Shown: piece by piece, positions 8,453-19,696 of the stretch | Layout of the letters: each line of letters starts with the position of its first letter | Position numbering within the stretch: the stretch's first letter is position 1 | Origin: Bacillus sp. es.034 | GTDB lineage: Bacteria > Bacillota > Bacilli > Bacillales > Bacillaceae_B | Length of the DNA stretch: 64,000 bases | Reading direction: 5' to 3' | NCBI RefSeq assembly: GCF_002563655.1 | Contig: NZ_PDIY01000001.1 | Location: forward strand, 2,330,001-2,394,000 | Program-made: the position numbers and the translations under genes | The notes under the pieces: model-generated | What the model was told of the DNA's origin: nothing | Database searches by the model: none | What the model saw: the letters and a program-made list of their open reading frames with translations, nothing else

Positions 8453-9395
8453 TCTTATTAGAAATGAATGGACCAAAATCTTCAAGCGGGTCGGAACGTT
8501 TGTCATGCTTGGACTGTTGATTCTCATTATTGGAGTGACAGGCGCATTCACCAAATATAGTGATTCGAAAGCGAAAGAAATGAATGACTGGAAACAGGAA
8601 CTATCAGCCCAGGTGGAATCAGAAAAGCAAATGTTGGCTGAAACTCCAAATTTGAATAAATTTATTAAAAAAGACACTGAAAGAAGAATCGCGATTAACG
8701 AATACCGCATTGAGAACGATATAGAACCAAAGGTAAAAGAAACGGCCTGGACGTTCGTAGAAACGAATGCCAATATCGTTCTGGTTGTTGGATTATTCAC
8801 CATCATCGTGGCAGCAGGTATCGTCGCAAGTGAATTTAGCTGGGGGACCATCAAGCTATTGCTCATCCGTCCTATTTCACGCACCAAGATCCTTCTTTCT
8901 AAATACTTTACAGTCATTTTGTACGGCATAAGTATGTTGTTATTATTATTTGTCGTATCACTCCTTCTTGGACTTCTATTGTTCGGAGGGACAGATCAGT
9001 CCACTCATCTTGCATTTGTCGATGGGAAAGTGGTTGAACAGAATATCGTCGGATACTTGATCAAGACGTACTTATTACAAACCGTCAATATTGTGATGAT
9101 GGCTACCATGGCCTTTATGATTTCAGCTGTGTTCAGAAGCAGCTCACTGGCGATCGGGATTTCTTTATTCCTTCTATTCGTCGGGGGCAACGCCACAAGC
9201 TTGCTCGCCCTTAAATTCGACTGGGCAAAATACAGTCTGTTCGCCAACACAGACCTGACACAGTACACAGGCTTTACACCGCCACTCGTGGACGGCATGA
9301 CTATGGGCTTTTCCATCACAATGCTCATCATTTACTTCATCATCTTCCAGCTGCTTACCTTCCTCGTCTTTAATAAGAGGGATGTGGCGGCATAG
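8445..9395 (+). CDS. ABC-2 type permease
   Basis: A 316-residue permease of the BcrB / ABC-2 family. One N-terminal membrane segment (~17-36) is followed by an extracytoplasmic charged loop of about 75 residues and five more membrane segments in the second half. A WGTIKLLLIRPISR motif, frequent in this family, sits after the second helix. The start ATG 8445 has AGGAGAG nine bases upstream and lies inside the end of the ATPase gene. It is the last gene of the operon; a bidirectional terminator follows. Confidence 0.85.
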   Translation: MLSLIRNEWTKIFKRVGTFVMLGLLILIIGVTGAFTKYSDSKAKEMNDWKQELSAQVESEKQMLAETPNLNKFIKKDTERRIAINEYRIENDIEPKVKETAWTFVETNANIVLVVGLFTIIVAAGIVASEFSWGTIKLLLIRPISRTKILLSKYFTVILYGISMLLLLFVVSLLLGLLLFGGTDQSTHLAFVDGKVVEQNIVGYLIKTYLLQTVNIVMMATMAFMISAVFRSSSLAIGISLFLLFVGGNATSLLALKFDWAKYSLFANTDLTQYTGFTPPLVDGMTMGFSITMLIIYFIIFQLLTFLVFNKRDVAA

Positions 9396-9410
9396 TAAAG
9401 CAGAACATAA

Positions 9411-9441
9411 AGAGGGACGGACTTATCATAGTCCGTCCCTC
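9411..9441. terminator. bidirectional terminator between ABC operon and tgl
   Basis: Arms GAGGGACGGAC and GTCCGTCCCTC around an eight-base loop. A-rich sequence on the left and CTTT on the right allow use by both converging units. Confidence 0.8.
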
Positions 9442-9442
9442 T

Positions 9443-10162
9443 TTATGTGTATCGATATAAATCAGAAAATTTGAGGCGTGTCACTTGTTCAAGGAGGTAG
9501 GCGGACTTCTTTGCATCCTTTTTGCGAAGTGTATTCAGGGCTTCAATCATTTCGTCATGTGTCATGAGCCCCACCCCGTGACCGAAATACTGATCTTCTT
9601 TTATAAAGACCGAGTTTTCACCCATCCAGATCGGATCTTCGAAATCGGGATTGAAGAAGTAATAGACATCCCCGGGGATATAATCGAGCCCTTTGTATGT
9701 GACCATCGGAAGATCATCATCATAGTTGTGGCCCCATACAAGGAGATGAGAGTAGAGTTCATTGAAATAAGAAGGGTTGATCGTATCAAGGATGGATTTA
9801 TAGTAAAGCAGGACAATGCTTGTGACACATTCGAAGCTGTACGCAGAACTGTTGGTGAAGATATCATCAATGGCGTCTGATGGGAGCTTGGATTCCTTCA
9901 GCTGGTATCCGTAAGGGGTCTTGGTCCAAAATGTCGGGTTGAACTTCGAATGTTCGAAGGCTGAAAAAGTGGTGTCACTTTCATTCATTTTTTTCGCATT
10001 AGAAATGATTCTTTCTCTAACTTTCAGCTCATATTTGAGCTCTGGAAGATTCCGATACCGATACTCGGTGGGGCCCTCTTTTAACATAGTAAATATATTT
10101 TCTTCAACAGCGGTCAGGTTCGGTAAATCCTTAGGGGTGGATTCATTTTCGATGATGATCAA
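9443..10162 (-). CDS. tgl: spore protein-glutamine gamma-glutamyltransferase
   Basis: The Bacillus-type transglutaminase that forms epsilon-(gamma-glutamyl)lysine cross-links between spore-coat proteins late in sporulation. The catalytic Cys is in the SFECVTSIVLLYY segment (~residue 112, numbered from the TTG start). The GENSVFIKEDQYFGHGVG region carries the second conserved Glu and the His. The length of 239 residues is close to the B. subtilis enzyme (245). The start is TTG at 10162, eight bases after GGAGG; the GTG at 10171 overlaps the ribosome site. It lies between an ABC operon and rarA, and no partner gene is adjacent. Confidence 0.93.
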   Translation of the reverse strand: MIIIENESTPKDLPNLTAVEENIFTMLKEGPTEYRYRNLPELKYELKVRERIISNAKKMNESDTTFSAFEHSKFNPTFWTKTPYGYQLKESKLPSDAIDDIFTNSSAYSFECVTSIVLLYYKSILDTINPSYFNELYSHLLVWGHNYDDDLPMVTYKGLDYIPGDVYYFFNPDFEDPIWMGENSVFIKEDQYFGHGVGLMTHDEMIEALNTLRKKDAKKSAYLLEQVTRLKFSDLYRYT

Positions 10163-10227
10163 TCCATACACCTCCAGGCCTTTTTATTAATGTATGTTTG
10201 GGCTTGAGGATATGGTAATAACACAGT

Positions 10228-10272
10228 GAAAAAAATGGAAGAAGAAACGATACTCTTCCGTCTCTTCTTCCA
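10228..10272 (-). terminator. rarA terminator
   Basis: Read on the minus strand: arms TGGAAGAAGA and TCTTCTTCCA, followed by seven T, just after the rarA stop. Confidence 0.85.
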
Positions 10273-10285
10273 CTAAGTTTTCAGG

Positions 10286-11560
10286 TTATTTTACCTGCTT
10301 ATTTATCTTCTCATACACCTGAGCGATGGCCTGTTCGAATTTCCCTGTGGCTTTCGGGGTGTAGTAGTGAGCCTTTTTCAGTTTATCCGGCAGGTAGGTT
10401 TGCGCCACCCATCCGGATTCATAGCTGTGTGGATATTTATATTCCACACCTCTGCCCAATTCCTTCGCCCCTTGGTAGTGTGCATCTTTCAGGTGATCCG
10501 GCACCTCACCGCTTTTGCCTTTCCGGATGTCAAGAAGGGCAAGGTCGATGGCGGTGATCGCAGAGTTCGATTTCGGCGATAGACAAAGCTCGATGATGGC
10601 GTTCGCCAACGGGATCCTGGCTTCAGGAAACCCGATCTTCTCAGCAGTTTCCACTGCAGCGAGTGTCCGTGGTCCAGCCTGGGGATTGGCAAGGCCGATA
10701 TCTTCATAGGCAATGACCAATAATCTCCGTGCAATGCTCGGCAAGTCACCTGCTTCCACGAGTCTACCGAGATAGTGGAGGGCTGCATTCACGTCACTCC
10801 CACGAATCGATTTCTGAAATGCACTGACGACATCATAGTGAGCGTCGCCATCTTTATCGTGAGAAAAGCTTTTCTTTTGAAGGCACTCTTCTGCAATGGA
10901 GACATCAATATGAATGACCCCATCGTCACCTGGTGAAGTGGACAATACAGCCAATTCCAATGCATTCAGTGAACTTCTTACATCACCGAAACTGCTGCTT
11001 GCAAAATGTTCAATCGCTTCGTCGGTTACATCGAGTGAATATCCGCCCAAGCCGCGTTCTTCATCTTCGATGGCACGGGTCAGGGCTATTTTCATTTCTT
11101 CTATGGAAAGGGGCTTTAATTCGAAAATCTGGCATCTGCTTCGAATCGCGGGATTGATGGCATGATAGGGGTTGCTTGTTGTAGCCCCGATCAATGTGAT
11201 CATTCCGTTCTCTAAATAAGGAAGGAGAAAATCCTGCTTTCCTTTATCCAGTCGGTGGACCTCATCCAATAGGAGGATCACCTTACCTGACATCTTCGCT
11301 TCTTCCGCTACGATTTGAATATCTTTTTTATTATTCGTCACGGCGTTCAGGGTTTTGAAACGGTACTTTGTACTTCCGGCTATGGCACTTGCAATGGACG
11401 TTTTTCCAATGCCGGGAGGACCGTACAGAATCATGGATGATAGCTGCTTCGCCTTCACCATCCGGTCGATGATTTTTCCTTCCCCGACTAAATGCTGCTG
11501 CCCGATGATTTCCTCGATGGTCCTTGGTCTCATCTTAAAGGCAAGTGGTTTTATCGACAT
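10286..11560 (-). CDS. rarA: replication-associated recombination protein A
   Basis: An AAA+ ATPase of the RarA/MgsA/WRNIP1 family that acts at stalled replication forks. Walker A GPPGIGKTS lies near residue 47, Walker B LLLDEVHR near 96, and the sensor-1 region GATTSNP near 125. The RarA-specific C-terminal tetramerisation domain (GSDVNAALHYLGRL…) follows from ~250. At 424 residues it is normal length. The start ATG at 11560 follows GGAGAG at nine bases, whereas ATG 11575 sits directly on that site. It is divergent from cymR, with a 204-base gap that holds the cymR promoter. Confidence 0.95.
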   Translation of the reverse strand: MSIKPLAFKMRPRTIEEIIGQQHLVGEGKIIDRMVKAKQLSSMILYGPPGIGKTSIASAIAGSTKYRFKTLNAVTNNKKDIQIVAEEAKMSGKVILLLDEVHRLDKGKQDFLLPYLENGMITLIGATTSNPYHAINPAIRSRCQIFELKPLSIEEMKIALTRAIEDEERGLGGYSLDVTDEAIEHFASSSFGDVRSSLNALELAVLSTSPGDDGVIHIDVSIAEECLQKKSFSHDKDGDAHYDVVSAFQKSIRGSDVNAALHYLGRLVEAGDLPSIARRLLVIAYEDIGLANPQAGPRTLAAVETAEKIGFPEARIPLANAIIELCLSPKSNSAITAIDLALLDIRKGKSGEVPDHLKDAHYQGAKELGRGVEYKYPHSYESGWVAQTYLPDKLKKAHYYTPKATGKFEQAIAQVYEKINKQVK

Positions 11561-11661
11561 GAAACATCTCTCCAAACTGACGTTCTAATACCCTTCACTT
11601 TATCACAGGAGATACCATTAAGGAAATATTGTGGATGCACAATGAGATTGAAACCGCCCCT

Positions 11662-11691
11662 TTCACAGTGAGGGCGCGAATATGCTATAAT
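11662..11691 (+). promoter_or_regulatory. candidate promoter of cymR operon
   Basis: A perfect -10 TATAAT (11686-11691) with TTCACA (11662-11667) 18 bases upstream. The leader to cymR is about 65 bases and has a small inverted repeat, AACGTC…GACGTT (11713-11738). Confidence 0.5.
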
Positions 11692-11764
11692 AACAAAAGT
11701 CAATAAGTAGAAAAACGTCCCGTCTCAACATGTGACGTTATTAAATATAATAGAGGTGCTGGAC

Positions 11765-12184
11765 ATGAAGATATCAACTAAAGGCCGTTACGGTTTAACC
11801 ATTATGATAGAACTTGCAAAACGCCATGGTGAAGGTCCGACTTCACTGAAAACCATCGCACAGCAGCATGAGCTGTCTGAACATTATCTTGAACAGCTTG
11901 TCGCTCCATTGCGGAACGGCGGTCTGGTCAGAAGTATCAGGGGGGCGTATGGCGGTTATGTATTGGGCCATGAGCCATCTGACATTACAGCGGGGGATAT
12001 CATCCGGATCCTTGAAGGTCCGATCAGTCCCGTGGAAGGAATCGAGGACGAGGAACCGGCAAAGCGTGAATTGTGGATCAGGATCCGTGATGCAGTCAAA
12101 GAAGTACTCGACAATACTACAATAGAAGATTTGGCCAGCCACTCTGATGACGGGGAATCAGATGCGTATATGTTCTATATCTAG
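11765..12184 (+). CDS. cymR: Rrf2-family cysteine metabolism repressor CymR
   Basis: A 139-residue Rrf2-type winged-helix regulator, starting MKISTKGRYGLTIMIELA. The recognition region LSEHYLEQLVAPLRNGGLVRS and the wing GAYGGYVL match CymR. The Fe-S cysteines of IscR are absent, which fits CymR rather than IscR or NsrR. In Bacillus, CymR forms a complex with CysK and represses cysteine-supply genes, including yrrT-mccAB, when cysteine is plentiful. The start ATG 11765 follows AGAGGTG. It is adjacent to the cysteine desulfurase gene (13-base gap). Confidence 0.93.
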   Translation: MKISTKGRYGLTIMIELAKRHGEGPTSLKTIAQQHELSEHYLEQLVAPLRNGGLVRSIRGAYGGYVLGHEPSDITAGDIIRILEGPISPVEGIEDEEPAKRELWIRIRDAVKEVLDNTTIEDLASHSDDGESDAYMFYI

Positions 12185-12197
12185 GAGGTAACAATCA

Positions 12198-14506
<2,309 letters not shown>

Positions 14507-14510
14507 AGCA

Positions 14511-14562
14511 AAAGGACTGAGATAAGGAGAGAGGGAATCTCTTTTCTCTCAGTCCTTTTTTT
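14511..14562 (+). terminator. terminator after mnmA
   Basis: Arms AAAGGACTGAGA and TCTCAGTCCTTT ending in a run of seven T; closes the cymR-mnmA operon. Confidence 0.85.
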
Positions 14563-14662
14563 CATCAAGGAAGGATTCCATTTCGGGATGTCCCTTATGT
14601 TATACTAGTAACGATAAAAGGAAGTACATACATAAATAATAGACCATATAGAGGTGTTTACA

Positions 14663-15334
14663 TTGGATAAGAATTTAAAAGGCATTGAGTTATTGCAAGA
14701 AGGAAAAGTAGAAGAGGCGGTAAAACTCTTTACAGAAGCCATCGAAGAAAACCCGAAGGAGCCGGTCGGGTATATCAATTTTGGAAATGTATTGATGTCG
14801 GTTGGCGACAATGAGAAAGCGAAGAAGTTTTTTGAACGGGCGATTTCCGTCGATGAAAACGCAGGAGCAGCTTATTACTCTCTCGGGAATCTCTTTTTCA
14901 ATGAGAATAAGTTTGACGAAGCAAAAGATCAATTTGAAAAGGCCATCTCCAAAGGAATGGAGAATGCCGATGTATTCTTCATGCTGGGAATGAGTCTGTT
15001 CCAGTTAGATCAGCCAAGATTTGCACTACCGTACTTTCAGCGAAGTGTTGAATTGAATGAAGAAGACATCGAAGCGCGTTTCCAATTAGGATTGTGTCTT
15101 GCTAAAGTGGAAGCATATGAAGAAGCGATCACTCAATTATCCCAAGTGGTGGAAGCAGATCCGGAGCATGCAGATGCCTATTACAATCTGGGGGTTGCGT
15201 ATGCAGGTCATAAGGATGATGCTGATACGGCACTCATGTATTTCAACAAAGCCATTGACGTTCAACCTGATCATATGCTGGCGGGTTATGGCATCAAGAT
15301 GATCGAGAAGCTTAAAAATGAACAAAGTGAATAG
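14663..15334 (+). CDS. yrrB: TPR-repeat protein (YrrB-like)
   Basis: A 223-residue protein made almost wholly of five to six 34-residue tetratricopeptide repeats (GYINFGNVLMSVGDNEKAKK, AAYYSLGNLFFNENKFDEAK, DAYYNLGVAYAGHKDDADTA and others), a protein-protein interaction scaffold. There is no signal peptide. The position between mnmA and recD2 matches yrrB. The start is TTG 14663, preceded by GAGGTG; GTG 14654 overlaps the ribosome site. A -10-like TATACT with an upstream TG at 14597-14606 probably drives it, with recD2 downstream. Confidence 0.88.
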   Translation: MDKNLKGIELLQEGKVEEAVKLFTEAIEENPKEPVGYINFGNVLMSVGDNEKAKKFFERAISVDENAGAAYYSLGNLFFNENKFDEAKDQFEKAISKGMENADVFFMLGMSLFQLDQPRFALPYFQRSVELNEEDIEARFQLGLCLAKVEAYEEAITQLSQVVEADPEHADAYYNLGVAYAGHKDDADTALMYFNKAIDVQPDHMLAGYGIKMIEKLKNEQSE

Positions 15335-15351
15335 TTAGGGGGTTCACTGCC

Positions 15352-17748
15352 TTGAGCCAGCAAGACTCTTTAAAGCTGTTTGGTGAGGAAGAAATCTATA
15401 TAAAAGGAAGGCATCTTGTCACCATTTTTCATAATGAGGAGAACCTCTATTCGGTTGTCAGAATCCGTGTAGATGAAACAAATGATTCTTATGAGGATAA
15501 AGAAGCGGTCGTAACTGGGAATTTTCCTAAGATACATGAAGATGAGACCTATATATTTTATGGGAGATTTCAAGAGCATCCGAGATTCGGCATGCAGTTT
15601 CATGCCAAGCATTTCAAGAAAGAAATCCCCCAAACTACACAGGGCGTCGTCCATTATTTATCAAGTGATCTCTTCAAAGGGATCGGGAAAAAAACAGCTG
15701 AGAAGATCGTGGAGCATATCGGGGAAAATGCGATAGGTAAAATTCTCGAAAATCCAAGCCTCTTGGATGAAATTCCAAAGCTTCCAAAAGAAAAGGCGAA
15801 GAGTATCTATGATACGTTATCTGAGCATCAGGGACTCGAGCGGGTCATGATCATGCTGAATGAGCTTGGATTTGGTCCCCAGATTTCCATGAAGGTGTAT
15901 CAGGCTTATAAAGAGCAGGCACTTGAAATCATTCAAAAGAATCCTTATAAGCTTGTGGAAGATATTGAAGGGATCGGCTTCACCCGGGCAGATGAATTGG
16001 GGTCAAAGATTGGTTTGACAGGCAGTCATCCGGACCGGATCAAAGCCGGCTGTTTATATACCCTGGAACAAACATGCGTCAAGCAGGGCCATGTGTATCT
16101 TGAAGCGGAGGAACTCATTGTAACGGTGAAAGAGCTCCTTGAGAAAAGTCAGCCTGAAAGAATCGAATACACGGACATTTCCACTCAATTGGTTTCCTTG
16201 GAGGAAGAAAGCAAAGTCATCGGTGAAGGGACGAAGGTGTATGTTCCCTCCCTATATTTCTCTGAAAAGGGGATTGTGACCAATATTGAAAAGATACTCT
16301 CCCAGACCCAGTATAAAGATCAATTCCCCCAGTCTGAATTCCTTCTGTCACTGGGGGCCCTGGAGGACAGGCTTGGGGTGCAGTATGCGCCTTCTCAAAA
16401 GGAAGCCATCGAGACGGCATTGATGTCTCCCATGCTTCTATTGACGGGGGGACCCGGTACGGGGAAAACCACCGTCATTCAGGGGATCGTCGAACTGTTC
16501 GCCGATCTTCACGGGTGTTCGCTGGATCCCAAGGATTACAAGGATGAACCGTTCCCCGTATTGCTGACGGCCCCTACAGGACGTGCAGCTAAGCGGATGA
16601 CAGAATCCACGGGGCTGCCGGCCATGACGATCCACCGACTTCTCGGATGGAATGGTCAGGAAGGATTTCAGAGCGATGAAGAACGGGCGATCGAGGGCAA
16701 GCTGTTGATTGTGGACGAAGTGTCCATGGTAGATACCTGGCTTGCCCATCAATTGCTGAAGGCTCTGCCTGAGGATATTCAAGTGATATTTGTCGGGGAT
16801 GAAGATCAATTGCCGTCTGTCGGTCCAGGTCAGGTACTGAAGGACTTATTGAATTCGGAGAGCGTGCCGACTGTCAGGTTGACGGATATTTACAGGCAGG
16901 AAGAGGGTTCCTCGATTATTGAACTTGCTCACTATATGAAAAGGGGACAGGTTCCCGCAGATTTGACCAAACAGCAGAAAGATCGTTCGTTCTTTCCCTG
17001 CAGGACAAATCAGATTTCCGAGGTCGTTCAGAAAGTGGTGGAAAATGCCAAGAAAAAGGGCTACTCACCTAAAGATATACAGGTACTTGCCCCTATGTAC
17101 AGGGGTCCTGCAGGTATTGACCGCTTGAATGAACTGCTTCAGGAAATCTTTAACAGTAATGATGGGACCCGCAAAGAAATCGCCTTCGGGGACGTGAAAT
17201 ACCGGATCGGGGATAAGGTCCTTCAGCTTGTCAATCAGCCTGAAAACAATGTTTTTAACGGGGATATCGGTGAAATCGTTTCGATCTTTTATGCAAAGGA
17301 AAACACTGAGAAACAGGACATGATCATTGTTTCATATGAAGGCAATGAGGTCACATATACACGGCAGGACCTCATGCAAATCACCCATGCGTATTGCTGT
17401 TCGATCCATAAATCCCAGGGGAGCGAGTTTCCCATTGTCATTTTACCCGTCGTGAAGAGCTATTACCGTATGTTACGGAGAAATCTCCTATACACGGCCA
17501 TCACTAGGAGCAAACAGTTCCTCATTCTCTGCGGGGAGCTCGATGCTTTCAAGCTTGGAGTGGAGAGGGAAGATGACTTTCTCAGGAAAACGACCTTGAG
17601 TGAGAAGCTGAGAGGCTTATTGGACCCTGAGGCTCATGTAAAAGAGGATTTATCAAGTGAGGACTTACGCATTGAAGAAATCCTGCTGAATGAAGACCCG
17701 ATGATTGGAATGGAAGGGATCTCTCCTTACGATTTCATGAAGGCATAA
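15352..17748 (+). CDS. recD2: RecD2 family ATP-dependent DNA helicase
   Basis: A superfamily 1B 5'-3' helicase (YrrC) acting in DNA repair and fork maintenance independently of RecBC. An N-terminal OB/HhH region (~1-330) has helix-hairpin-helix segments such as GIGKKTAEKI and GIGFTRADEL. Walker A GGPGTGKTT is near residue 366, Walker B LIVDEVSM near 452, and the C-terminal motif THAYCCSIHKSQGSEF with ITRSKQ near 680-725. At 798 residues it is typical. The start TTG 15352 has AGGGGG upstream and lies 17 bases after the TPR gene. Confidence 0.95.
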   Translation: MSQQDSLKLFGEEEIYIKGRHLVTIFHNEENLYSVVRIRVDETNDSYEDKEAVVTGNFPKIHEDETYIFYGRFQEHPRFGMQFHAKHFKKEIPQTTQGVVHYLSSDLFKGIGKKTAEKIVEHIGENAIGKILENPSLLDEIPKLPKEKAKSIYDTLSEHQGLERVMIMLNELGFGPQISMKVYQAYKEQALEIIQKNPYKLVEDIEGIGFTRADELGSKIGLTGSHPDRIKAGCLYTLEQTCVKQGHVYLEAEELIVTVKELLEKSQPERIEYTDISTQLVSLEEESKVIGEGTKVYVPSLYFSEKGIVTNIEKILSQTQYKDQFPQSEFLLSLGALEDRLGVQYAPSQKEAIETALMSPMLLLTGGPGTGKTTVIQGIVELFADLHGCSLDPKDYKDEPFPVLLTAPTGRAAKRMTESTGLPAMTIHRLLGWNGQEGFQSDEERAIEGKLLIVDEVSMVDTWLAHQLLKALPEDIQVIFVGDEDQLPSVGPGQVLKDLLNSESVPTVRLTDIYRQEEGSSIIELAHYMKRGQVPADLTKQQKDRSFFPCRTNQISEVVQKVVENAKKKGYSPKDIQVLAPMYRGPAGIDRLNELLQEIFNSNDGTRKEIAFGDVKYRIGDKVLQLVNQPENNVFNGDIGEIVSIFYAKENTEKQDMIIVSYEGNEVTYTRQDLMQITHAYCCSIHKSQGSEFPIVILPVVKSYYRMLRRNLLYTAITRSKQFLILCGELDAFKLGVEREDDFLRKTTLSEKLRGLLDPEAHVKEDLSSEDLRIEEILLNEDPMIGMEGISPYDFMKA

Positions 17749-17749
17749 A

Positions 17750-17785
17750 GTTGGTGAATGACGATTTCATTCATCAACTTTTTTT
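17750..17785 (+). terminator. recD2 terminator
   Basis: Arms GTTGGTGAATGA and TCATTCATCAAC (one G·T mismatch), then seven T. Confidence 0.85.
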
Positions 17786-17793
17786 AAGTTTAT

Positions 17794-17846
17794 TGTAAAC
17801 CGATATTAAATTTAAGTTGACATATATTTATTGAAAGCGATATCCT
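17794..17846 (+). promoter_or_regulatory. bioY promoter with BirA-type operator
   Basis: TGTAAAC (17794-17800) and GTTGACA (17816-17822) form an inverted repeat (6 of 7 matching) separated by 15 bases, which is the arrangement of BirA biotin-repressor sites. The right arm contains the -35 TTGACA (17817-17822); a -10 TATCCT follows at 17841-17846 with an 18-base spacer. Biotinyl-AMP-loaded BirA bound here would cover the -35. The assignment agrees with the two biotin genes that follow. Confidence 0.75.
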
Positions 17847-17882
17847 TATCTTGTAGAAAAAATGACAGATGGGGGAAGACAG

Positions 17883-18479
17883 ATGAAAAGAAAACTAAGG
17901 ACAATCGATCTTACACTGGCAGGGATGTTTGTTGCACTAATGGCGATCGGTGCCAACATCACAACATTCGTACCTTTTATGGTGGTGGGCGGTGTGCCGA
18001 TAACGTTACAAACTTTTTTCGCCATTTTAGCAGGGGCGATCCTTGGAAGCAGGATCGGGGCGATTTCCATGACAGTGTACGCATTGGTCGGACTCGTGGG
18101 TGTCCCTGTATTTGCACGATTTGGAGCAGGGTTATCTTCTATAGTGAGCCCAACTTTCGGATTTGTCGTTTCGTTTATTTTCACGGCTTACATCACAGGT
18201 AAAATCGTGGAAAAACATAAAGGAATCAACGTATATATCTTCGCCGCACTGGTCGGGATGGTGGTCAATTATGTAGTCGGAACAAACTGGATGTACGCTG
18301 CCTACAAGTTCTGGGCACAAGCACCGGAAGGATTCACCTATAAGCTCGCATGGGCATGGATGGTCGTCCCACTGCCTAAAGACATCATTTTAGCCGTCTG
18401 TGCAGGTGTCATGGCTCATCGTTTAGAAAAATCGGTCCTGTCAAAAAGTACATTCAGAAATTTAAAGCGTGCAGCTTAA
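17883..18479 (+). CDS. bioY: biotin transporter BioY (S component)
   Basis: A 198-residue integral membrane protein with about six helices. The family signature GGVPITLQTFFAILAGAILG is at ~39-58 and ALVGLVGVPVFARFGAG follows. BioY is the biotin-binding S unit of ECF transporters and may also work alone. The start ATG 17883 follows GGGGGA; ATG 17862 in frame is a weaker option. Co-transcribed with bioB (15-base gap) behind the BirA-like operator. Confidence 0.95.
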   Translation: MKRKLRTIDLTLAGMFVALMAIGANITTFVPFMVVGGVPITLQTFFAILAGAILGSRIGAISMTVYALVGLVGVPVFARFGAGLSSIVSPTFGFVVSFIFTAYITGKIVEKHKGINVYIFAALVGMVVNYVVGTNWMYAAYKFWAQAPEGFTYKLAWAWMVVPLPKDIILAVCAGVMAHRLEKSVLSKSTFRNLKRAA

Positions 18480-18494
18480 TGGGGAGGTTGTCAG

Positions 18495-19502
18495 ATGAAA
18501 TCGTGGAAAGCACTTGCGGATGAGGTGATCAAGGGGAAAGAACTGACGAATGAAGAAGCTTTAGCCATCCTGCAAAGTCCGGATGATGAGCTTCTGGAGT
18601 TATTGCACAGTGCGTACGTGATCCGGAAACATTATTATGGAAATAAGGTCAAATTAAATATGATCATCAATACCAAATCGGGATTGTGTCCTGAGAATTG
18701 CGGGTACTGTTCCCAGTCGAGCGTCTCTGATGCACCGATCGAGAAGTACCGCATGGTGGATAAAGAAACCATCATGAAGGGAGCTGAAAATGCTCATCAA
18801 CTAAATGTCGGCACCTACTGCATCGTCGCAAGTGGCCGGGGCCCAAGCAATCGGGAAGTGGATCATGTTGTATCGGCGGTAAAAGAAATCAAGGCACAGT
18901 ATAACTTGAAAGTATGCGCGTGTCTCGGATTATTAAAGGGTGACCAGGCGAAACGGTTAAAGGAAGCAGGGGTGGACCGGTACAACCATAATATCAATAC
19001 ATCCGTTAACCACCATGAAAACATCACCACATCCCATACATATGAAGACAGGGTGAATACCGTGGAGCAGGCAAAAGCTCAGGGGATCTCTCCTTGCTCT
19101 GGAATCATCGTCGGAATGAAAGAAACGCTGCAGGATGTGGTGGATATGGCGCATAGCCTGAAGATTCTCGATGCCGACTCGATTCCGGTCAATTTTCTTC
19201 ATGCCATCGACGGGACACCTCTTGAAGGAACGGATGAACTGAACCCGAGATATTGCTTAAAGGTCCTTTGCTTGATGCGCTTCATCAATCCGACGAAAGA
19301 GATCAGGATATCCGGTGGGCGTGAAGTGAACCTCCGAAGCCTTCAGCCATTGGGTCTTTATCCCGCAAACTCGATCTTTGTCGGGGATTACTTGACCACA
19401 GCCGGGCAGGACGGCACAGCGGACCATAAAATGCTTGAAGATCTCGGATTTGAAATTGACTATGTGAAACAAGAAATCGGGGAGTCCGTCACCACACGAT
19501 AA
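18495..19502 (+). CDS. bioB: biotin synthase
   Basis: A radical SAM enzyme that inserts sulfur into dethiobiotin. The SAM cluster motif CPENCGYC (C-x3-C-x2-C, residues ~65-72) is followed by QSS. YNHNINTS carries residues around the second cluster, with Cys of the [2Fe-2S] site also in VCACLGLL, and the conserved Arg is in EIRISGGREVN. At 335 residues it is normal. No bioA, bioD, bioF or bioW lies in the window. Pairing with bioY suggests salvage of external biotin or dethiobiotin, or that the rest of the pathway is elsewhere. Confidence 0.96.
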   Translation: MKSWKALADEVIKGKELTNEEALAILQSPDDELLELLHSAYVIRKHYYGNKVKLNMIINTKSGLCPENCGYCSQSSVSDAPIEKYRMVDKETIMKGAENAHQLNVGTYCIVASGRGPSNREVDHVVSAVKEIKAQYNLKVCACLGLLKGDQAKRLKEAGVDRYNHNINTSVNHHENITTSHTYEDRVNTVEQAKAQGISPCSGIIVGMKETLQDVVDMAHSLKILDADSIPVNFLHAIDGTPLEGTDELNPRYCLKVLCLMRFINPTKEIRISGGREVNLRSLQPLGLYPANSIFVGDYLTTAGQDGTADHKMLEDLGFEIDYVKQEIGESVTTR

Positions 19503-19696
19503 AAATTCAATGGATGCTATGGAAAAGGTTACTCATCATGAATTCAGGAAAATATCCCACACTATATAAGAACGTTGATATTGCATCAATGTTCGGGCGT
19601 CACAACTCATTAAACAAGTATAAAACATGCACTGATTGGACATGATGGTAGGGAATAATCACCATTATCCGGTGAAGCCCTGAGGTGAACGTACCG
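19503..19696 (+). other. bioB to zinc-ribbon gene gap
   Basis: No gene found. It contains a weak TTGAT-attgc-ATCAA hairpin (about 19574-19588) and an AT-rich TATATAAG (about 19564-19571) that may be part of a promoter for the two small genes that follow. No terminator for bioB is visible. Confidence 0.4.

Noticed and set aside
9485-9880. 131-codon plus-strand ORF opposite tgl
   Set aside because: Antisense to the conserved transglutaminase catalytic region; the opposite strand is clearly the coding one.
17831-18202. Plus-strand ORF in another frame over bioY
   Set aside because: Overlaps the BirA site and bioY in a wrong frame; no family resemblance.
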